A stretch of 62,180 nt of DNA, from contig PMOS01000016.1 in assembly GCA_003161435.1 (NCBI GenBank), forward strand, positions 1 to 62,180, given 5' to 3'. The notes beneath the pieces are model-generated. The model saw nothing but the letters and a program-made list of their open reading frames with translations. It was not told where the DNA came from and did not search any database. Below are positions 6,709-15,956 of this stretch, one piece after another. How positions within the stretch are numbered: the stretch's first letter is position 1; each line of letters starts with the position of its first letter. A program made the translations under genes and the position numbers. Source of the DNA: Vulcanimicrobiota bacterium (lineage in GTDB: Bacteria > Vulcanimicrobiota > Vulcanimicrobiia > Vulcanimicrobiales > Vulcanimicrobiaceae).

Positions 6709-7524
6709 TTGACCCCAGCCGAGCACGCCGCGCAAGACCTGGACGATCTCGAGACGCAGGCAATCACCGTCATTCGCGACGCGTATCGCCTGTTCGCGCC
6801 GTGCTGCGTCTTGTGGTCGATGGGGAAGGACAGCACGGCGCTCCTGTGGCTGATGCGCAGGGCGTTCTTGGGTGAGGTCCCGATGCCGGTCGTCCAACTC
6901 GACACGGGGATGGAACTGCCCGAGGTCTACGCGTTTCGCGACCGGATTGCGCGTGAGTGGGAGCTGGACTTACACGTCGAGGTCTGTCCGCCCGAAGAGG
7001 CGTGCGACCCGAGCCTCCCGCCGCAAACGCGCGCCGCGGCACGTAAGACCGAAGGGTTGTCGGCGCTGCTCGCGCGGCGCGGCTATCGCGCCGTCTTCGT
7101 CGGCATTCGTCGCGACGAGCAAGCCACGCGCGCGAAGGAGCGCATCGTCAGCCCGCGTTCGCTCGACGGAAGCTGGAACGTTCGGGAGCAGCCGCCCGAG
7201 TTCTGGGGCTACACGCTCACCGAGATCCCGCACGGCGGCCACGTCCGGGTGCACCCGTTGCTCGCCTGGACCGAGATCGACGTCTGGCGCTACATCAAAC
7301 GCGACGACATCCCGATCGTGTCGCTGTACCTGGCCCGCGACGGGCTGCGGTACCGCTCGCTGGGTGAGAAGAACATCACGGTCCCGATCGCCAGCCAAGC
7401 GTCGACGATCGACGAGATCATAGAGGAGCTGGCGACGACGCGCGAGCCCGAGCGCGCCGGCCGCACGATGGACCAGGAAACGGAAGCCGCATTCGAGCGG
7501 CTGCGCGCGGGCGGGTATATGTGA
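6709..7524 (+). CDS. cysD: Sulfate adenylyltransferase subunit 2
   Basis: CysD is the PAPS-reductase-fold subunit that, with the GTPase CysN, makes adenosine 5'-phosphosulfate from ATP and sulfate. The PP-loop is visible as VLWSMGKDSTALL, followed by VQLDTGMELPEVYAFRD and the RRDEQATRAKERI segment typical of CysD. The TTG at 6709 is chosen because the only other in-frame start, the ATG at 6631, lies in the terminator hairpin and would add 26 unrelated residues; GGAG at 6692-6695 gives a somewhat distant ribosome site. The protein is then 271 residues, slightly short of E. coli CysD (about 300). It overlaps cysNC by four bases (GTGA), so the two subunits are translationally coupled. Confidence 0.92.
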   Translation: MTPAEHAAQDLDDLETQAITVIRDAYRLFAPCCVLWSMGKDSTALLWLMRRAFLGEVPMPVVQLDTGMELPEVYAFRDRIAREWELDLHVEVCPPEEACDPSLPPQTRAAARKTEGLSALLARRGYRAVFVGIRRDEQATRAKERIVSPRSLDGSWNVREQPPEFWGYTLTEIPHGGHVRVHPLLAWTEIDVWRYIKRDDIPIVSLYLARDGLRYRSLGEKNITVPIASQASTIDEIIEELATTREPERAGRTMDQETEAAFERLRAGGYM

Positions 7525-9344
7525 GCGACGCTCGCGTCGTCGTGCTCGGCCACGTCGATCACGGGAAGTCGACGTTGATCGGCCGGCTGCTCCACGACAG
7601 CGGTTCGTTGCCGGCTGCGCGCATCGAGGAGATCGTCGCGAGCAGCCGCCGGCGCGGCTTGCAGACCGAGTGGTCGTTCGCGTTGGACGCGCTACAGGAT
7701 GAACGCGACCAAGCGGTCACGATCGATACGACGCGTGTCTGGCTACGGCTCGGCGGGCGCCGCTTCGCGATCATCGACGCGCCCGGTCACGAGGAGTTTC
7801 TCGCCAACGCGATGACCGGCGCGAGCGACGCCGATGCGGCGATCTTCGTGATCGATGCGGAGCGTGGTATCGAGGACCAGTCGCGCCGTCACGCCTATCT
7901 GCTCGGGCTGCTGAGCATCCCGCACGTGATCGTCGCGGTGAACAAGATCGATGCAGTGCACGACCCCGGGCGGATCCTCGCAGCGGCCGAGGCAGCGCGC
8001 ACCGTGCTCGAGGCGGTCGGGGTCGCGGTGACGGCGATCGTACCGGTTTCCGCACGCGACGGCGACAACGTCGTAACCCGCTCGCAACGCACGCCGTACG
8101 ACGGGCCGACGCTGGCCGAGCTGCTCACCCAGATCGTACCGCGCGCGGAAGCGGCACAAGACGATCCGTTCCGCATGTGGGTGCAGGACGTTTACCGGCG
8201 CGGCGGCGATCGCATCGCCGTCGGCACCATACGCAGCGGCCGCCTGCGCGTCGACGACGTCGTGCGGATCTCGCCCGCCGGGAAGAGCATACGCGTCGCC
8301 GCGCTGCGCGGCTGGCCGCGCGATCTCGGGTCGGCTGTTGCCGGACAGACCGTCGGGGTCGTCTTCGAGGCGCCGGTCTACGTCGACCGGGGCGATCTGT
8401 TCTCGCACGACCACGATCCGCCGGTGACGGTCCGTGCGCTCGAGGTGCGCGCCTGCTGGTTCGATCGCGAGCCGCCGCACGTCGACGAGACGCTGCGACT
8501 GCGCGCCGGCAGCGCCGACGTCTCGGCGCGGGTCGTCGCGATCCGACGAACCATCGATCCGCGCACGCTCGAGCCAGCCGCCCACGGCGTCGCCTCGCGC
8601 GGTATGGTCTACTCGCTCGCGCTGCGGACCGCGGTCCCGATGGCGCTCGACGAGGGCGAGCGCTGCGCGATCGCGCGCCGGGGCTGGCCGATCGCCGCCG
8701 CCCACGCCGAGCAACTGCAACCGCAGGGCGCCAACGTCTTCGCATCTTCGCACCTGATCAGCGCGGCGCAACGCGCCGACCGCAACGCGCATCGCGGCTT
8801 GGTGTTGTGGCTCACGGGTCTGCCGGCCGCCGGAAAGACCACCATCGCGATGCACGTCGAGCGCGAGCTGTTCCGCCGCCAGTACCACGTCTACGCGCTC
8901 GACGGTGACACGCTGCGAACCGGCCTCAACAGCGACCTCGACTTCTCGGACGAGGGGCGGCGCGAGAACATCCGCCGCGTAGCAGAGGTCGGCAAACTCC
9001 TCGCCGACGGCGGGACGATCGCGCTGATCTCGCTGGTTTCTCCGTCCGCGGAGGATCGTGCGCGGGCGCGAGCGATCGTCGGCGAGGCCTTTCGCGAAGC
9101 CTACGTCGCGGCGTCGGTCGCCGTCTGCGAAGCTCGTGACCCCAAGCGGCTGTACCGGCGTGCCCGCGCCGGCGAGATCCAAGGCTTCACCGGTGTCGAC
9201 GGACCGTATGACGTCCCGGCGGCACCGGACCTCGTGCTCGACACCGAACGGCACGACGTCGAGCAAACCGTCGCGGCCGCCGTCGAGTTCGTCGTCGAAG
9301 CGGTACGGATGCACCCGTTGGTGCCGATCAGCCCGCCGGCCTGA
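7521..9344 (+). CDS. cysNC: Bifunctional sulfate adenylyltransferase large subunit / APS kinase
   Basis: The 607-residue protein fuses two enzymes. Residues 1 to about 410 are an EF-Tu-like GTPase: GHVDHGKST (P loop), DAPGHEEF and NKID, then beta-barrel domains, which drives sulfate adenylation with CysD. From about residue 425 an APS kinase domain follows (LWLTGLPAAGKTT Walker A, then ALDGDTLRTGLN and GFTGVDGPYD), converting APS to PAPS. The arrangement is that of NodQ/CysNC. The GTG start overlaps the cysD stop. Together the operon performs complete sulfate activation for assimilation or sulfation. No PAPS reductase or sulfotransferase is seen in the window. Confidence 0.95.
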   Translation: MSDARVVVLGHVDHGKSTLIGRLLHDSGSLPAARIEEIVASSRRRGLQTEWSFALDALQDERDQAVTIDTTRVWLRLGGRRFAIIDAPGHEEFLANAMTGASDADAAIFVIDAERGIEDQSRRHAYLLGLLSIPHVIVAVNKIDAVHDPGRILAAAEAARTVLEAVGVAVTAIVPVSARDGDNVVTRSQRTPYDGPTLAELLTQIVPRAEAAQDDPFRMWVQDVYRRGGDRIAVGTIRSGRLRVDDVVRISPAGKSIRVAALRGWPRDLGSAVAGQTVGVVFEAPVYVDRGDLFSHDHDPPVTVRALEVRACWFDREPPHVDETLRLRAGSADVSARVVAIRRTIDPRTLEPAAHGVASRGMVYSLALRTAVPMALDEGERCAIARRGWPIAAAHAEQLQPQGANVFASSHLISAAQRADRNAHRGLVLWLTGLPAAGKTTIAMHVERELFRRQYHVYALDGDTLRTGLNSDLDFSDEGRRENIRRVAEVGKLLADGGTIALISLVSPSAEDRARARAIVGEAFREAYVAASVAVCEARDPKRLYRRARAGEIQGFTGVDGPYDVPAAPDLVLDTERHDVEQTVAAAVEFVVEAVRMHPLVPISPPA

Positions 9345-9403
9345 CGTACGCGTTTCGATTCGCTTCGAACGCGGGTACGCAGTGCGAAAAGGAGGGATTG
9401 CTG

Positions 9404-9799
9404 ATGGCAGCCCGTTCGACCGCGCGCAAGCGCACCACCACGCGCAAGAAATCCACCGGCCGCAAGAAGACCAGCACGCGCAAGAAGACGACGTCGACCC
9501 GCAAGAAGGCGACCGGCACGCGCAAGAAGACCAGCGCCCGCAAGAAGACCACCGGCGCGCGAAAGAAGAGCACCGGCCGTAAGAAGAGCGCCTCGAAGCG
9601 CAAGTACAGCCGCGGCGCGTCGGAAAACGTCCGCGAAGAGATGCACGAGTTCAAGCGCGGCAAGCTGCGCAGCGGACCCGGCGGCAAGGGCGGCAAGGTC
9701 AAGAGCCGCAAACAGGCCATTGCGATCGGATTGTCCGAGGCGCGAGCCTCCGGCAAGAAGGTGCCCTCGCGCAAGGGCAGCCGTAAGAAGAAGAGCTAG
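9404..9799 (+). CDS. Histone H1-like basic protein with DUF6496 domain
   Basis: The first about 70 residues are a lysine/arginine/threonine-rich tail made of short units such as TTRKKST and TGRKKTS, as in bacterial histone-H1-like proteins that bind DNA without sequence specificity. The C-terminal about 60 residues (EEMHEFKRGKLRSG, then VKSRKQAIAIGLSEAR) match the DUF6496/plasmid-stabilisation-like small domain often found alone. The combination suggests a nucleoid-binding or DNA-protecting protein. AAGGAGG at 9388-9394 is well placed for the ATG at 9404; a TTG six bases earlier is the alternative. It is convergent with exonuclease III, with overlapping stop codons. The function of DUF6496 is not known. 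Confidence 0.85.
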   Translation: MAARSTARKRTTTRKKSTGRKKTSTRKKTTSTRKKATGTRKKTSARKKTTGARKKSTGRKKSASKRKYSRGASENVREEMHEFKRGKLRSGPGGKGGKVKSRKQAIAIGLSEARASGKKVPSRKGSRKKKS

Positions 9800-10578
9800 G
9801 GGAATTCGTAATCTATCGTGACGGGCGCGTGGTCGGAGAAGCGCTCGTCACGATAGATCGACGCGGCGCGCACGTGCGACGCGAGATCCGGCGTGATCAA
9901 CTGGTAGTCGATGCGCCAGCCGAGGTTGTTTTCCCAGGCGCCTTTCCAACCGGACCACCAGGTGAACTGTTTCGTGTCGGTCGGGCGCGCGCCGCGGAAG
10001 GCGTCGACCCAGCCGACCCGATCGATCACGTCGTCCATCCACGCGCGTTCCTGCGGGAGGAAGCCGGTCACGCCCGTGCACGACTTCACGCTGAAGACGT
10101 CAATGTCGAGGTGCGCGATATTGTAGTCGCCGCAGATCACGAACGGATGGCCTTCGTTCTTCATCTGGACGAGGTTGGCGATGAAACGGTCGAGGAACCC
10201 CTCCTTGACCGCTTGACGTGCCGGACCGCTGGTGCCCGACGGCACGTACAGTGACGCGACCGAGAGGCCGCCTTCGAAGTCCATCCGCACGAAACGTCCC
10301 TCGGCGTCCATGTCGTCCATCCCCATGCCGCGCACGATCGAGACCGGTTGCCGCTTGGCGTAGATCGCGACACCGCTATAGCCTTTTTTCTGCGCGTCGA
10401 CGAACGCGAAGTTGAATCGCTTGAGATCGAGCGCTTCGGGCGGCAGCTGATGCTCCTGTGCCTTCGTCTCCTGGAGGCACACGACATCAGGGTCCTGCGC
10501 GTCCATCCACTTGAAGAAGCCCTTGCGGGCGGCGGCGCGGATCCCGTTGAGATTGCAGGTGATGATCCTCAAGCGCAT
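9796..10578 (-). CDS. xth: Exodeoxyribonuclease III
   Basis: The 260-residue protein is a full-length member of the ExoIII/AP-endonuclease family that cleaves abasic sites and trims 3' ends in base-excision repair. Visible motifs are TCNLNGIRAA at the N-terminus, CLQETKAQ (metal-binding Glu), SLYVPSG, CGDYNIAHLDID (catalytic Asp/Asn), WRIDYQLIT and SDHAPVTIDYEFP (catalytic Asp-His pair) at the end. It begins at an ATG 11 bases downstream (minus strand) of the lipoprotein gene stop, so the two may be cotranscribed. The stop overlaps that of the convergent histone-like gene. Confidence 0.95.
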   Translation of the reverse strand: MRLRIITCNLNGIRAAARKGFFKWMDAQDPDVVCLQETKAQEHQLPPEALDLKRFNFAFVDAQKKGYSGVAIYAKRQPVSIVRGMGMDDMDAEGRFVRMDFEGGLSVASLYVPSGTSGPARQAVKEGFLDRFIANLVQMKNEGHPFVICGDYNIAHLDIDVFSVKSCTGVTGFLPQERAWMDDVIDRVGWVDAFRGARPTDTKQFTWWSGWKGAWENNLGWRIDYQLITPDLASHVRAASIYRDERFSDHAPVTIDYEFP

Positions 10579-10588
10579 CGGCGAAGGA

Positions 10589-11326
10589 TCATGGATAGTA
10601 CGGCGACCACGTGTAGTTCGGGATCGGAACGTACGCCGGTCCGACTTCGATCGTGTACTCGTGGTGGTCGACGAGATTGATCGAATGCGGGTCGGTCCCG
10701 GTGAGCTCGGTGATGGGGTGACTTCCCGCAGTCCCGGTCGTTTCGTCGCTGTCGAACCAGCGCGTCGCGCCGCTGAATGGTCCGAAGCCGGTCACGCCGA
10801 TCTGTTGACCCCAGATGTCCAGGAAATCGCCGAGCGTCAGCACGGCGTTCGCTTGCGCGGACTCGATGTGAAGCATACCCATCAACGCGTGAACGTGCAC
10901 GGGGTACGCGCAACCGTTCGATGCGGCCTCGACGAAGTACGGCGGGAACGTCACGACGGGATTATGTATCCCCGTTCCGGCCGGGATTGCATCTTGATGG
11001 CCGTTGACGAACAAGGTGAGGTGCACGTGGTAGTGCGCGTTGATCGTCGCGCCGGCTGGACACGTTTGCCCGTCGATCGTCGCGGTCCCCGGGGCGCCGA
11101 CGATCGTTCCGAGAGGAGACGTGTCGCCGAGGATGGTGCTGGGAGTTTCATCGAGCAGTATCGGAGCGGCTGATCCGTCGACGACGGCAGACGACGATGG
11201 TGACGGCGTGACCGTGGGCGCGGCGCCCGCATTGCCGGTGCCGCCGCCACCGCCGCAGGAGGTGAGCGCAAGCACGTACATCAGGGATCCTGCGATGGCA
11301 CCGAGGCGACCACGAACGAGCAACAT
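10589..11326 (-). CDS. Histidine-rich lipoprotein of unknown function
   Basis: The start at 11326 gives a lipoprotein signal peptide ending LALTSC followed by a glycine run (GGGGG), so the protein should be lipid-anchored and exported. A Ser/Pro/Thr-rich linker leads to a folded domain of about 150 residues with two conspicuous histidine clusters, HYHVHLTLFVNG and HVHALMGMLHIE, then LTLGDFLDIWGQ. The clustered histidines suggest metal binding. I recognise the HVHLTLFVNG / LHIE / LGDFLDIWG pattern from uncharacterised exported proteins but know no function. The longer upstream frame to 11464 lacks a signal at its N-terminus and overlaps the divergent ligD gene, so the shorter start is preferred. 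Confidence 0.75.
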   Translation of the reverse strand: MLLVRGRLGAIAGSLMYVLALTSCGGGGGTGNAGAAPTVTPSPSSSAVVDGSAAPILLDETPSTILGDTSPLGTIVGAPGTATIDGQTCPAGATINAHYHVHLTLFVNGHQDAIPAGTGIHNPVVTFPPYFVEAASNGCAYPVHVHALMGMLHIESAQANAVLTLGDFLDIWGQQIGVTGFGPFSGATRWFDSDETTGTAGSHPITELTGTDPHSINLVDHHEYTIEVGPAYVPIPNYTWSPYYP

Positions 11327-11441
11327 ACACGGCGATTCCGCGCGCTCACTATTGCTCCTGGAGCCGGTAGACGGCATGGCGCTGCGAGGCTTCCTCCGGT
11401 AGCAGGGCGCAACAATGCAGTGGCCGGTACGGAGAGACTGC

Positions 11442-12449
11442 ATGGCGCGTAGCACGACCCCCAAGATTGAGCCCGGTAGCTTTTCGATTCCTCGCGACCG
11501 CGAGGCGGTGGTCGTTCACCCCGACGGCCGCGACGTCGCGCTGACGAACCTGAACAAAGTCTTCTTCCCGGCGACCGGCGCGACGAAGGGCGACTTGCTC
11601 CAATACTACGCCGACGTCGCGCCGTTCTTGGTCCCGTACATGCAAGACCGCGCGCAGGTGATGAAGCGCTACCCCAACGGCGCGAGCGGCGAGTTCTTCT
11701 ACATGAAGCGCACGCCGTCGAATGCGCCGCCGTGGCTCCGCACGTGCTCGATCGAACATGGCTCGGGGAGCGTCATCGCGTTCCCGATGATCGACGACCT
11801 CGCGGGCCTGCTCTGGGTCATCAACCTGGGCTGCATCGATCTGAACGACTGGTATTCCCGCTGCGACGACACCGATCGGCCCGACTATCTGCACTTCGAC
11901 TTGGACCCCGTCAAAGACGGCAGCACCACGTTCGCGACCGTGCGCACCGTAGCGCTCCACGTCCACGAGGGACTCCAAGCGCTGGGGATCCCCGCGTACC
12001 CCAAAACGTCGGGCTCGGCAGGGATCCACGTCTACGTTCCGATCGAGCGCGGCCCCATGCAGAAGGACGTCTGGACGTTCGCCAAGGCGTTCGCCCAGAC
12101 GATGGAACGTCTGCATCCCGAGGTGATCACCGCCGAATATCGCATCGCGAAGCGCCCGTCCGGCCGCGTTCTGGTCGACTACAACCAGAACGCGTGGGGC
12201 AAGACGCTGGCGTCCGTCTACTCCGTTCGCGCGCGGCCGCGGGCGACGGTGTCGACGCCGGTCACCTGGGACGAAGTAGCGGCCGGTATCGAGATCGAGG
12301 ATTTTCGGCTCGACAACGTGCGCGAGCGCTTCGCGCGGGTCGGCGATCTGTGGGCGCCGATGAAGAGCCGCACCGGCCGGTTCGGGCTCGAGCGCCTCCT
12401 CCCCGAACAGCCGGCGAAGCGCGCGCGCCGCAAGGCCGGCGGCGGCTGA
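11442..12449 (+). CDS. ligD: LigD-type primase-polymerase (NHEJ polymerase domain), stand-alone
   Basis: The 335-residue protein is a member of the archaeo-eukaryotic primase family found as the polymerase domain of bacterial LigD. Key motifs are the catalytic YLHFDLDP (two metal-binding Asp), SGSAGIHVYVP, and the later LVDYNQN segment. It adds (ribo)nucleotides at broken ends during non-homologous end joining. GGAGAG at 11431-11436 precedes the ATG at 11442. The ligase partner is a separate gene 2.2 kb downstream (14617-15639) rather than fused, with a chemoreceptor gene on the other strand between them. A Ku gene, normally required, is not in the window. Confidence 0.9.
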   Translation: MARSTTPKIEPGSFSIPRDREAVVVHPDGRDVALTNLNKVFFPATGATKGDLLQYYADVAPFLVPYMQDRAQVMKRYPNGASGEFFYMKRTPSNAPPWLRTCSIEHGSGSVIAFPMIDDLAGLLWVINLGCIDLNDWYSRCDDTDRPDYLHFDLDPVKDGSTTFATVRTVALHVHEGLQALGIPAYPKTSGSAGIHVYVPIERGPMQKDVWTFAKAFAQTMERLHPEVITAEYRIAKRPSGRVLVDYNQNAWGKTLASVYSVRARPRATVSTPVTWDEVAAGIEIEDFRLDNVRERFARVGDLWAPMKSRTGRFGLERLLPEQPAKRARRKAGGG

Positions 12450-12468
12450 ACGAACCTTCGCGCCGGTG

Positions 12469-14544
12469 CTAAGTCGCGAGCACCGGCAGCGGGAGCTCCG
12501 TGAGTTCGGGCAGCGAACCGAAGTCGTATGCGTCGGCCAGCTCGGTGCGCGCGAGGCGAAAGCGGCTGACGAGCTCGCGCATCCGCGCCGCGGTCGCGGC
12601 GAGCTTCAGCGCCTCTGCCCGGACGCGCGCGATGTCGTCTTCCATCCGCACCGCCGAGCTCGACACGTCGCCGGTGTTGCGCGCGTTCTGCTGCGCGGTC
12701 GATGCGATCGCCCCGATCGCGCCGGCGAGGTGACCGGTCTGCGAAGCCATCTCTTCGGTTGCGGTCGAGTTCTCTTCCACGACCGCGTTGATCGAGTCCA
12801 TCGAGTGTCCGACGCTGCGCGCGCCGTCCGACATCTCGCGCATCGCCGAGGCGATGTCGCCGACGCGCGCGACCGTCTGGTCGACGGCCGCGATGATCTC
12901 GCCCAGCGCCGCGCTTGCAGCGCCGACCTTGGCGGCACCGCGATCGGCGATCGCCGCGCCGGACTCCGCCGCGCCGACCGCTTCGAGGGTCCGGCGCTGG
13001 ACCTCGACGATCAACCCACCGATCTCTTTGGTCTGGTACGACGCCGACTCGGCCAGCGTGCGGACTTCGTCTGCGACGACCGCGAAGCCGCGGCCGTGCT
13101 CGCCCGCGCGCGCCGCCTCGATCGCGGCGTTGAGCGCCAACAGGTTCGTCTGATCGGTCAACGCGTCGATCGTCTCGACGACGACGCCGATCTTGGCGGA
13201 GAGATCGCCCAGCTCGCGGATCTTCTCCGCAGCGCCGGCGACGCCGAGCTGAATCGCGCGCATGTCCTCGATCGTCTCGGTCACCGCCCTGGCGCCGCTT
13301 TGCGCGGTGGTCCGGGTCGCGTCGCCGGCGGCGGCGAGATCCGACGTGATCGCCGCGACGCGCTCCACGTCGCCGGCCATCCGCTGCGCGTCGCCCGAAG
13401 CGGCGCGAACTTGCATCGCCTGATCGACCGCGCCGCGCGCGATCCCGTCAATCGCGCTTTCGAACTGCCGCACGATGACGTTCGACGTCTCAGCGGCGCT
13501 CGACAACTCGGACGACCCCGAGGCGAGCTCACGGACCGCCACCCCGACGCCGCCGACGACCTCGGCCGAGCGGGACGCCGCAAGATCGAGCGCGTGCGCG
13601 TGCTCGGCCAACTCTGACGACGACGTTTGGAGCGCGAGGACGACCTCGCGCAGCGTGTCGGTCATCCGCGCGATCGCCGCCCCGAGTCGATCGTCTTCAC
13701 CGGCGAGCGTGACCGAACGCGACAGGTCGCCATCGGCGATCGCCTCGGCGTGTTCGGCCAGTGCCCGCTGATACGCGACGATCCGCGCGAACGCCGCCGC
13801 CACGCGCCCGAGCTCGTCGCTGTCGGGCCTCGTCACGATGTCGATGCCACGGCCGTCGGCCAGGGCTTCCGCGTCGGCCGCGAGGGCGGTACCGTTGATC
13901 CAGAGCGGGCGCACGATCATCCAAAGGAAGATGAGGACGATCGAGATCGCCGCAGTCGCGGCCAGCAGAATCGATACGAAGGTGTGCTGTACGGCCTGCG
14001 CGGCCGCGTCGAGCGGGACGCCGTCGTAGAGAATCCCGATCGGTTGGCCCAGATTGTCCGCGATGATTGCGTAGTGGTTGACGTAGGGCCTGCCGAGGAT
14101 CGGACTGATCCCGTCGAAGTCTTGGTTCTTGTCGAATGCCGCACGGGCGGGGCCGGCGAGCTCGGTGCCGACAATCCGCCGGCCGCCCTGCATCAGCGTC
14201 GTCGCGATGCGGATCGGCTTACCGCCGACGACCTGGAACACGGTCGCGTCCGCGCCCGTCACCTGTTTGACGCGGTCCACGAGCGCGTCGTTGCCGTTCT
14301 GGATCTCGGTGCCGAACGCGAGCTTGCCGCTGTTGGTCACGTGCATCTCGCCCGAGGACGATGCGAACGCGTGCAGCACCTCAGCCGCAGTCACAACGCG
14401 GGCTCGCACGTCGGTGACGACGGTCTGTTCGACGTCATGGCGGACGACGAGCAAGAGCACCGCGGCGAAACCGAAGAAGACCCCAGCCGTTACGACGAGG
14501 ATCCGCGTAGCACGCGAACGCTGCCACCATACAATGGCGCCCAT
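12469..14544 (-). CDS. Methyl-accepting chemotaxis protein
   Basis: The 691-residue receptor has a transmembrane segment (about residues 14-37), a periplasmic sensor of about 150 residues resembling single-Cache domains ([18 protein letters not shown], then [14 protein letters not shown]), a second membrane helix (about 200-222), HAMP, and a long coiled signalling region with the conserved hairpin tip near [20 protein letters not shown]. It would sense small ligands outside and drive CheA. AGGAGG is ideally spaced before the ATG at 14544, favouring it over the ATG 24 bases earlier. A sigma-28-type promoter lies at 14572-14598, putting it under flagellar control. It splits the two NHEJ genes. 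Confidence 0.95.
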   Translation of the reverse strand: MGAIVWWQRSRATRILVVTAGVFFGFAAVLLLVVRHDVEQTVVTDVRARVVTAAEVLHAFASSSGEMHVTNSGKLAFGTEIQNGNDALVDRVKQVTGADATVFQVVGGKPIRIATTLMQGGRRIVGTELAGPARAAFDKNQDFDGISPILGRPYVNHYAIIADNLGQPIGILYDGVPLDAAAQAVQHTFVSILLAATAAISIVLIFLWMIVRPLWINGTALAADAEALADGRGIDIVTRPDSDELGRVAAAFARIVAYQRALAEHAEAIADGDLSRSVTLAGEDDRLGAAIARMTDTLREVVLALQTSSSELAEHAHALDLAASRSAEVVGGVGVAVRELASGSSELSSAAETSNVIVRQFESAIDGIARGAVDQAMQVRAASGDAQRMAGDVERVAAITSDLAAAGDATRTTAQSGARAVTETIEDMRAIQLGVAGAAEKIRELGDLSAKIGVVVETIDALTDQTNLLALNAAIEAARAGEHGRGFAVVADEVRTLAESASYQTKEIGGLIVEVQRRTLEAVGAAESGAAIADRGAAKVGAASAALGEIIAAVDQTVARVGDIASAMREMSDGARSVGHSMDSINAVVEENSTATEEMASQTGHLAGAIGAIASTAQQNARNTGDVSSSAVRMEDDIARVRAEALKLAATAARMRELVSRFRLARTELADAYDFGSLPELTELPLPVLAT

Positions 14545-14571
14545 GGTCCCTCCTGACCTACCCTCCACCTA

Positions 14572-14598
14572 CCATCGGCCGGAACCCGAGCCGCTTTA
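14572..14598 (-). promoter_or_regulatory. Sigma-28 (FliA)-type promoter of the chemoreceptor gene
   Basis: On the minus strand TAAA (14598-14595), 15 bases, then GCCGATGG (14579-14572). This matches the FliA consensus (TAAA-N15-GCCGATAA) in sequence and spacing and lies 28 bases upstream of the chemoreceptor ATG. Confidence 0.75.
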
Positions 14599-14616
14599 AA
14601 GGGGTAGACCTCCAGC

Positions 14617-15639
14617 GTGATCCCCTTCGGCTATCCGCCCATGGAGATGCGGGCTGTCACGGACGTCCCCGACGGCCCGCAGTGGCAGTACGAGCCCAAG
14701 TGGGACGGCTTTCGCTGTCTCGCGTTCCGGGACGGTCGAGACGTCGCGTTGCAGTCCAAGGCCGGTCAGCCCCTCGGGCGATATTTCCCCGAGATCGCCG
14801 ACGCGGTGGCTCGATTGCCGGGGAAGCGTTTCGTGCTCGACGGCGAGCTCGTGGTGCCGCTCGACGGCGCGCTTTCGTTCGACGCCCTCCAGCAGCGGAT
14901 CCATCCGGCCGCCTCGCGCGTCGCGATGCTCGCAAAGAAGACGCCGGCCTGGTATCTGATCTTCGACCTGCTCCAAGATGAGGGCGAGGAGCTCGTCGAA
15001 CTGCCCTTGGCACAGCGCCGCGCGCGGCTCGAAGCCTTCGGGCGCGCTTTCGACGGTACGACGCTGCGGCTCTCGCCGGCGACTCGCGATCGACGCGTGG
15101 TCGACGAATGGTTCGCGCGGGTCGGTGGTGCGCTCGACGGCGTGATCGCCAAACGCGCCGACGCACCGTACGCCAGCGGCACGCGTGATGCCGCAGTCAA
15201 GGTGAAGCGCGTACGAACCGCGGACTGCGTCATCGGCGGTTTCCGGTACGCGAAAGGTTCGACGGCGCAGATCGGATCGCTGTTGCTCGGGCTGTACGAC
15301 GACGACGGGCTGCTCGATTACATCGGTTTCTGCAGCGCGTTTTCGGCGGACGAGAAGAAGGCGCTGCTGGGCCGCCTTCAGGCCCACGCCGGCGAGCCCG
15401 GCTTTACGGGCGGCGCGCCGGACTCTGCGCCGAGCCGGTGGAGCCGCGGTGAAGATCGCGACCGCAGCTACGTGAAGCTCAAGCACGATCTCGTGCTCGA
15501 AGTCGCCTTCGATCAGGTGACGTCGGGCCGTATCCGTCACGGTACGCGCCCCGTGCGCTGGCGCACCGACAAGTCGCCGCGCCAATGCACGCTCGAACAG
15601 CTCGCCACGCCGGATCAGGCGCTCGCGCTGCTCGACTGA
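14617..15639 (+). CDS. ATP-dependent DNA ligase (LigD ligase-domain type)
   Basis: The 340-residue enzyme contains the nucleotidyltransferase core of ATP-dependent ligases: EPKWDGFR with the adenylated lysine, LDGELVV, WYLIFDLL, DGVIAKRADAPY and AAVKVKRVRTADCVI. A C-terminal OB domain follows (LLLGLYDDDGLLDYIGF, LVLEVAFDQVTSGRIRHGT). It corresponds to the ligase module of LigD without polymerase or nuclease. It begins with GTG at 14617. With the polymerase gene at 11442-12449 it reconstitutes a split LigD for double-strand-break repair. Its promoter region overlaps that of the divergent chemoreceptor. Confidence 0.92.
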   Translation: MIPFGYPPMEMRAVTDVPDGPQWQYEPKWDGFRCLAFRDGRDVALQSKAGQPLGRYFPEIADAVARLPGKRFVLDGELVVPLDGALSFDALQQRIHPAASRVAMLAKKTPAWYLIFDLLQDEGEELVELPLAQRRARLEAFGRAFDGTTLRLSPATRDRRVVDEWFARVGGALDGVIAKRADAPYASGTRDAAVKVKRVRTADCVIGGFRYAKGSTAQIGSLLLGLYDDDGLLDYIGFCSAFSADEKKALLGRLQAHAGEPGFTGGAPDSAPSRWSRGEDRDRSYVKLKHDLVLEVAFDQVTSGRIRHGTRPVRWRTDKSPRQCTLEQLATPDQALALLD

Positions 15640-15700
15640 CGCCTAACCGGCGCCGGGAGCGACGCGATCCGGCGACGGGTTTAGGGAGAATCGGGAGGGA

Positions 15701-15856
15701 TCAGGCCGCGACCTGCGGGGCGGGGAAAAACCTCAGTTCGAGTGCGAGCTCGACCTCGATCCGGCAATCGAGGCAGCGTACCTGGTGGCCCAAGGCCGCT
15801 TCGCCGGGCTGGTCGTGCGCGTCACCGCAGTCGGGGCAGAGGTAAGGCGTGTCCAT
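15701..15856 (-). CDS. Small zinc-ribbon protein
   Basis: A 51-residue frame on the minus strand reads MDTPYLCPDCGDAHDQ at its start and HQVRCLDCRIEVELALEL in the middle. Two CxxC pairs (CPDC and CLDC, about 20 residues apart) form a classic zinc ribbon. A short tail ending PQVAA follows. The length is typical of small rubredoxin-like or zinc-ribbon regulators. It lies between the ligase and the GGDEF-EAL gene, antisense to both, with no obvious partner. The ribosome site is weak. The evenly spaced cysteine pairs make chance unlikely, but the function is unknown. Confidence 0.65.
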   Translation of the reverse strand: MDTPYLCPDCGDAHDQPGEAALGHQVRCLDCRIEVELALELRFFPAPQVAA

Positions 15857-15920
15857 GACCCGACGATAGGTGCCCTGCGTGCCAACTGGGTGGCACCGTC
15901 GCGGCCGCGGCTTGCTTACC

Positions 15921-15948
15921 TAGGGACGGGCCCTCTGACCGCCGATAC
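15921..15948 (+). promoter_or_regulatory. Possible sigma-28-type promoter of the GGDEF-EAL gene
   Basis: TAGG (15921-15924), 16 bases, GCCGATAC (15941-15948). The -10 matches the flagellar consensus well and the -35 weakly. It ends eight bases before the ATG, so the transcript would be nearly leaderless. Confidence 0.35.
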
Positions 15949-15956
15949 TCCGTGTA

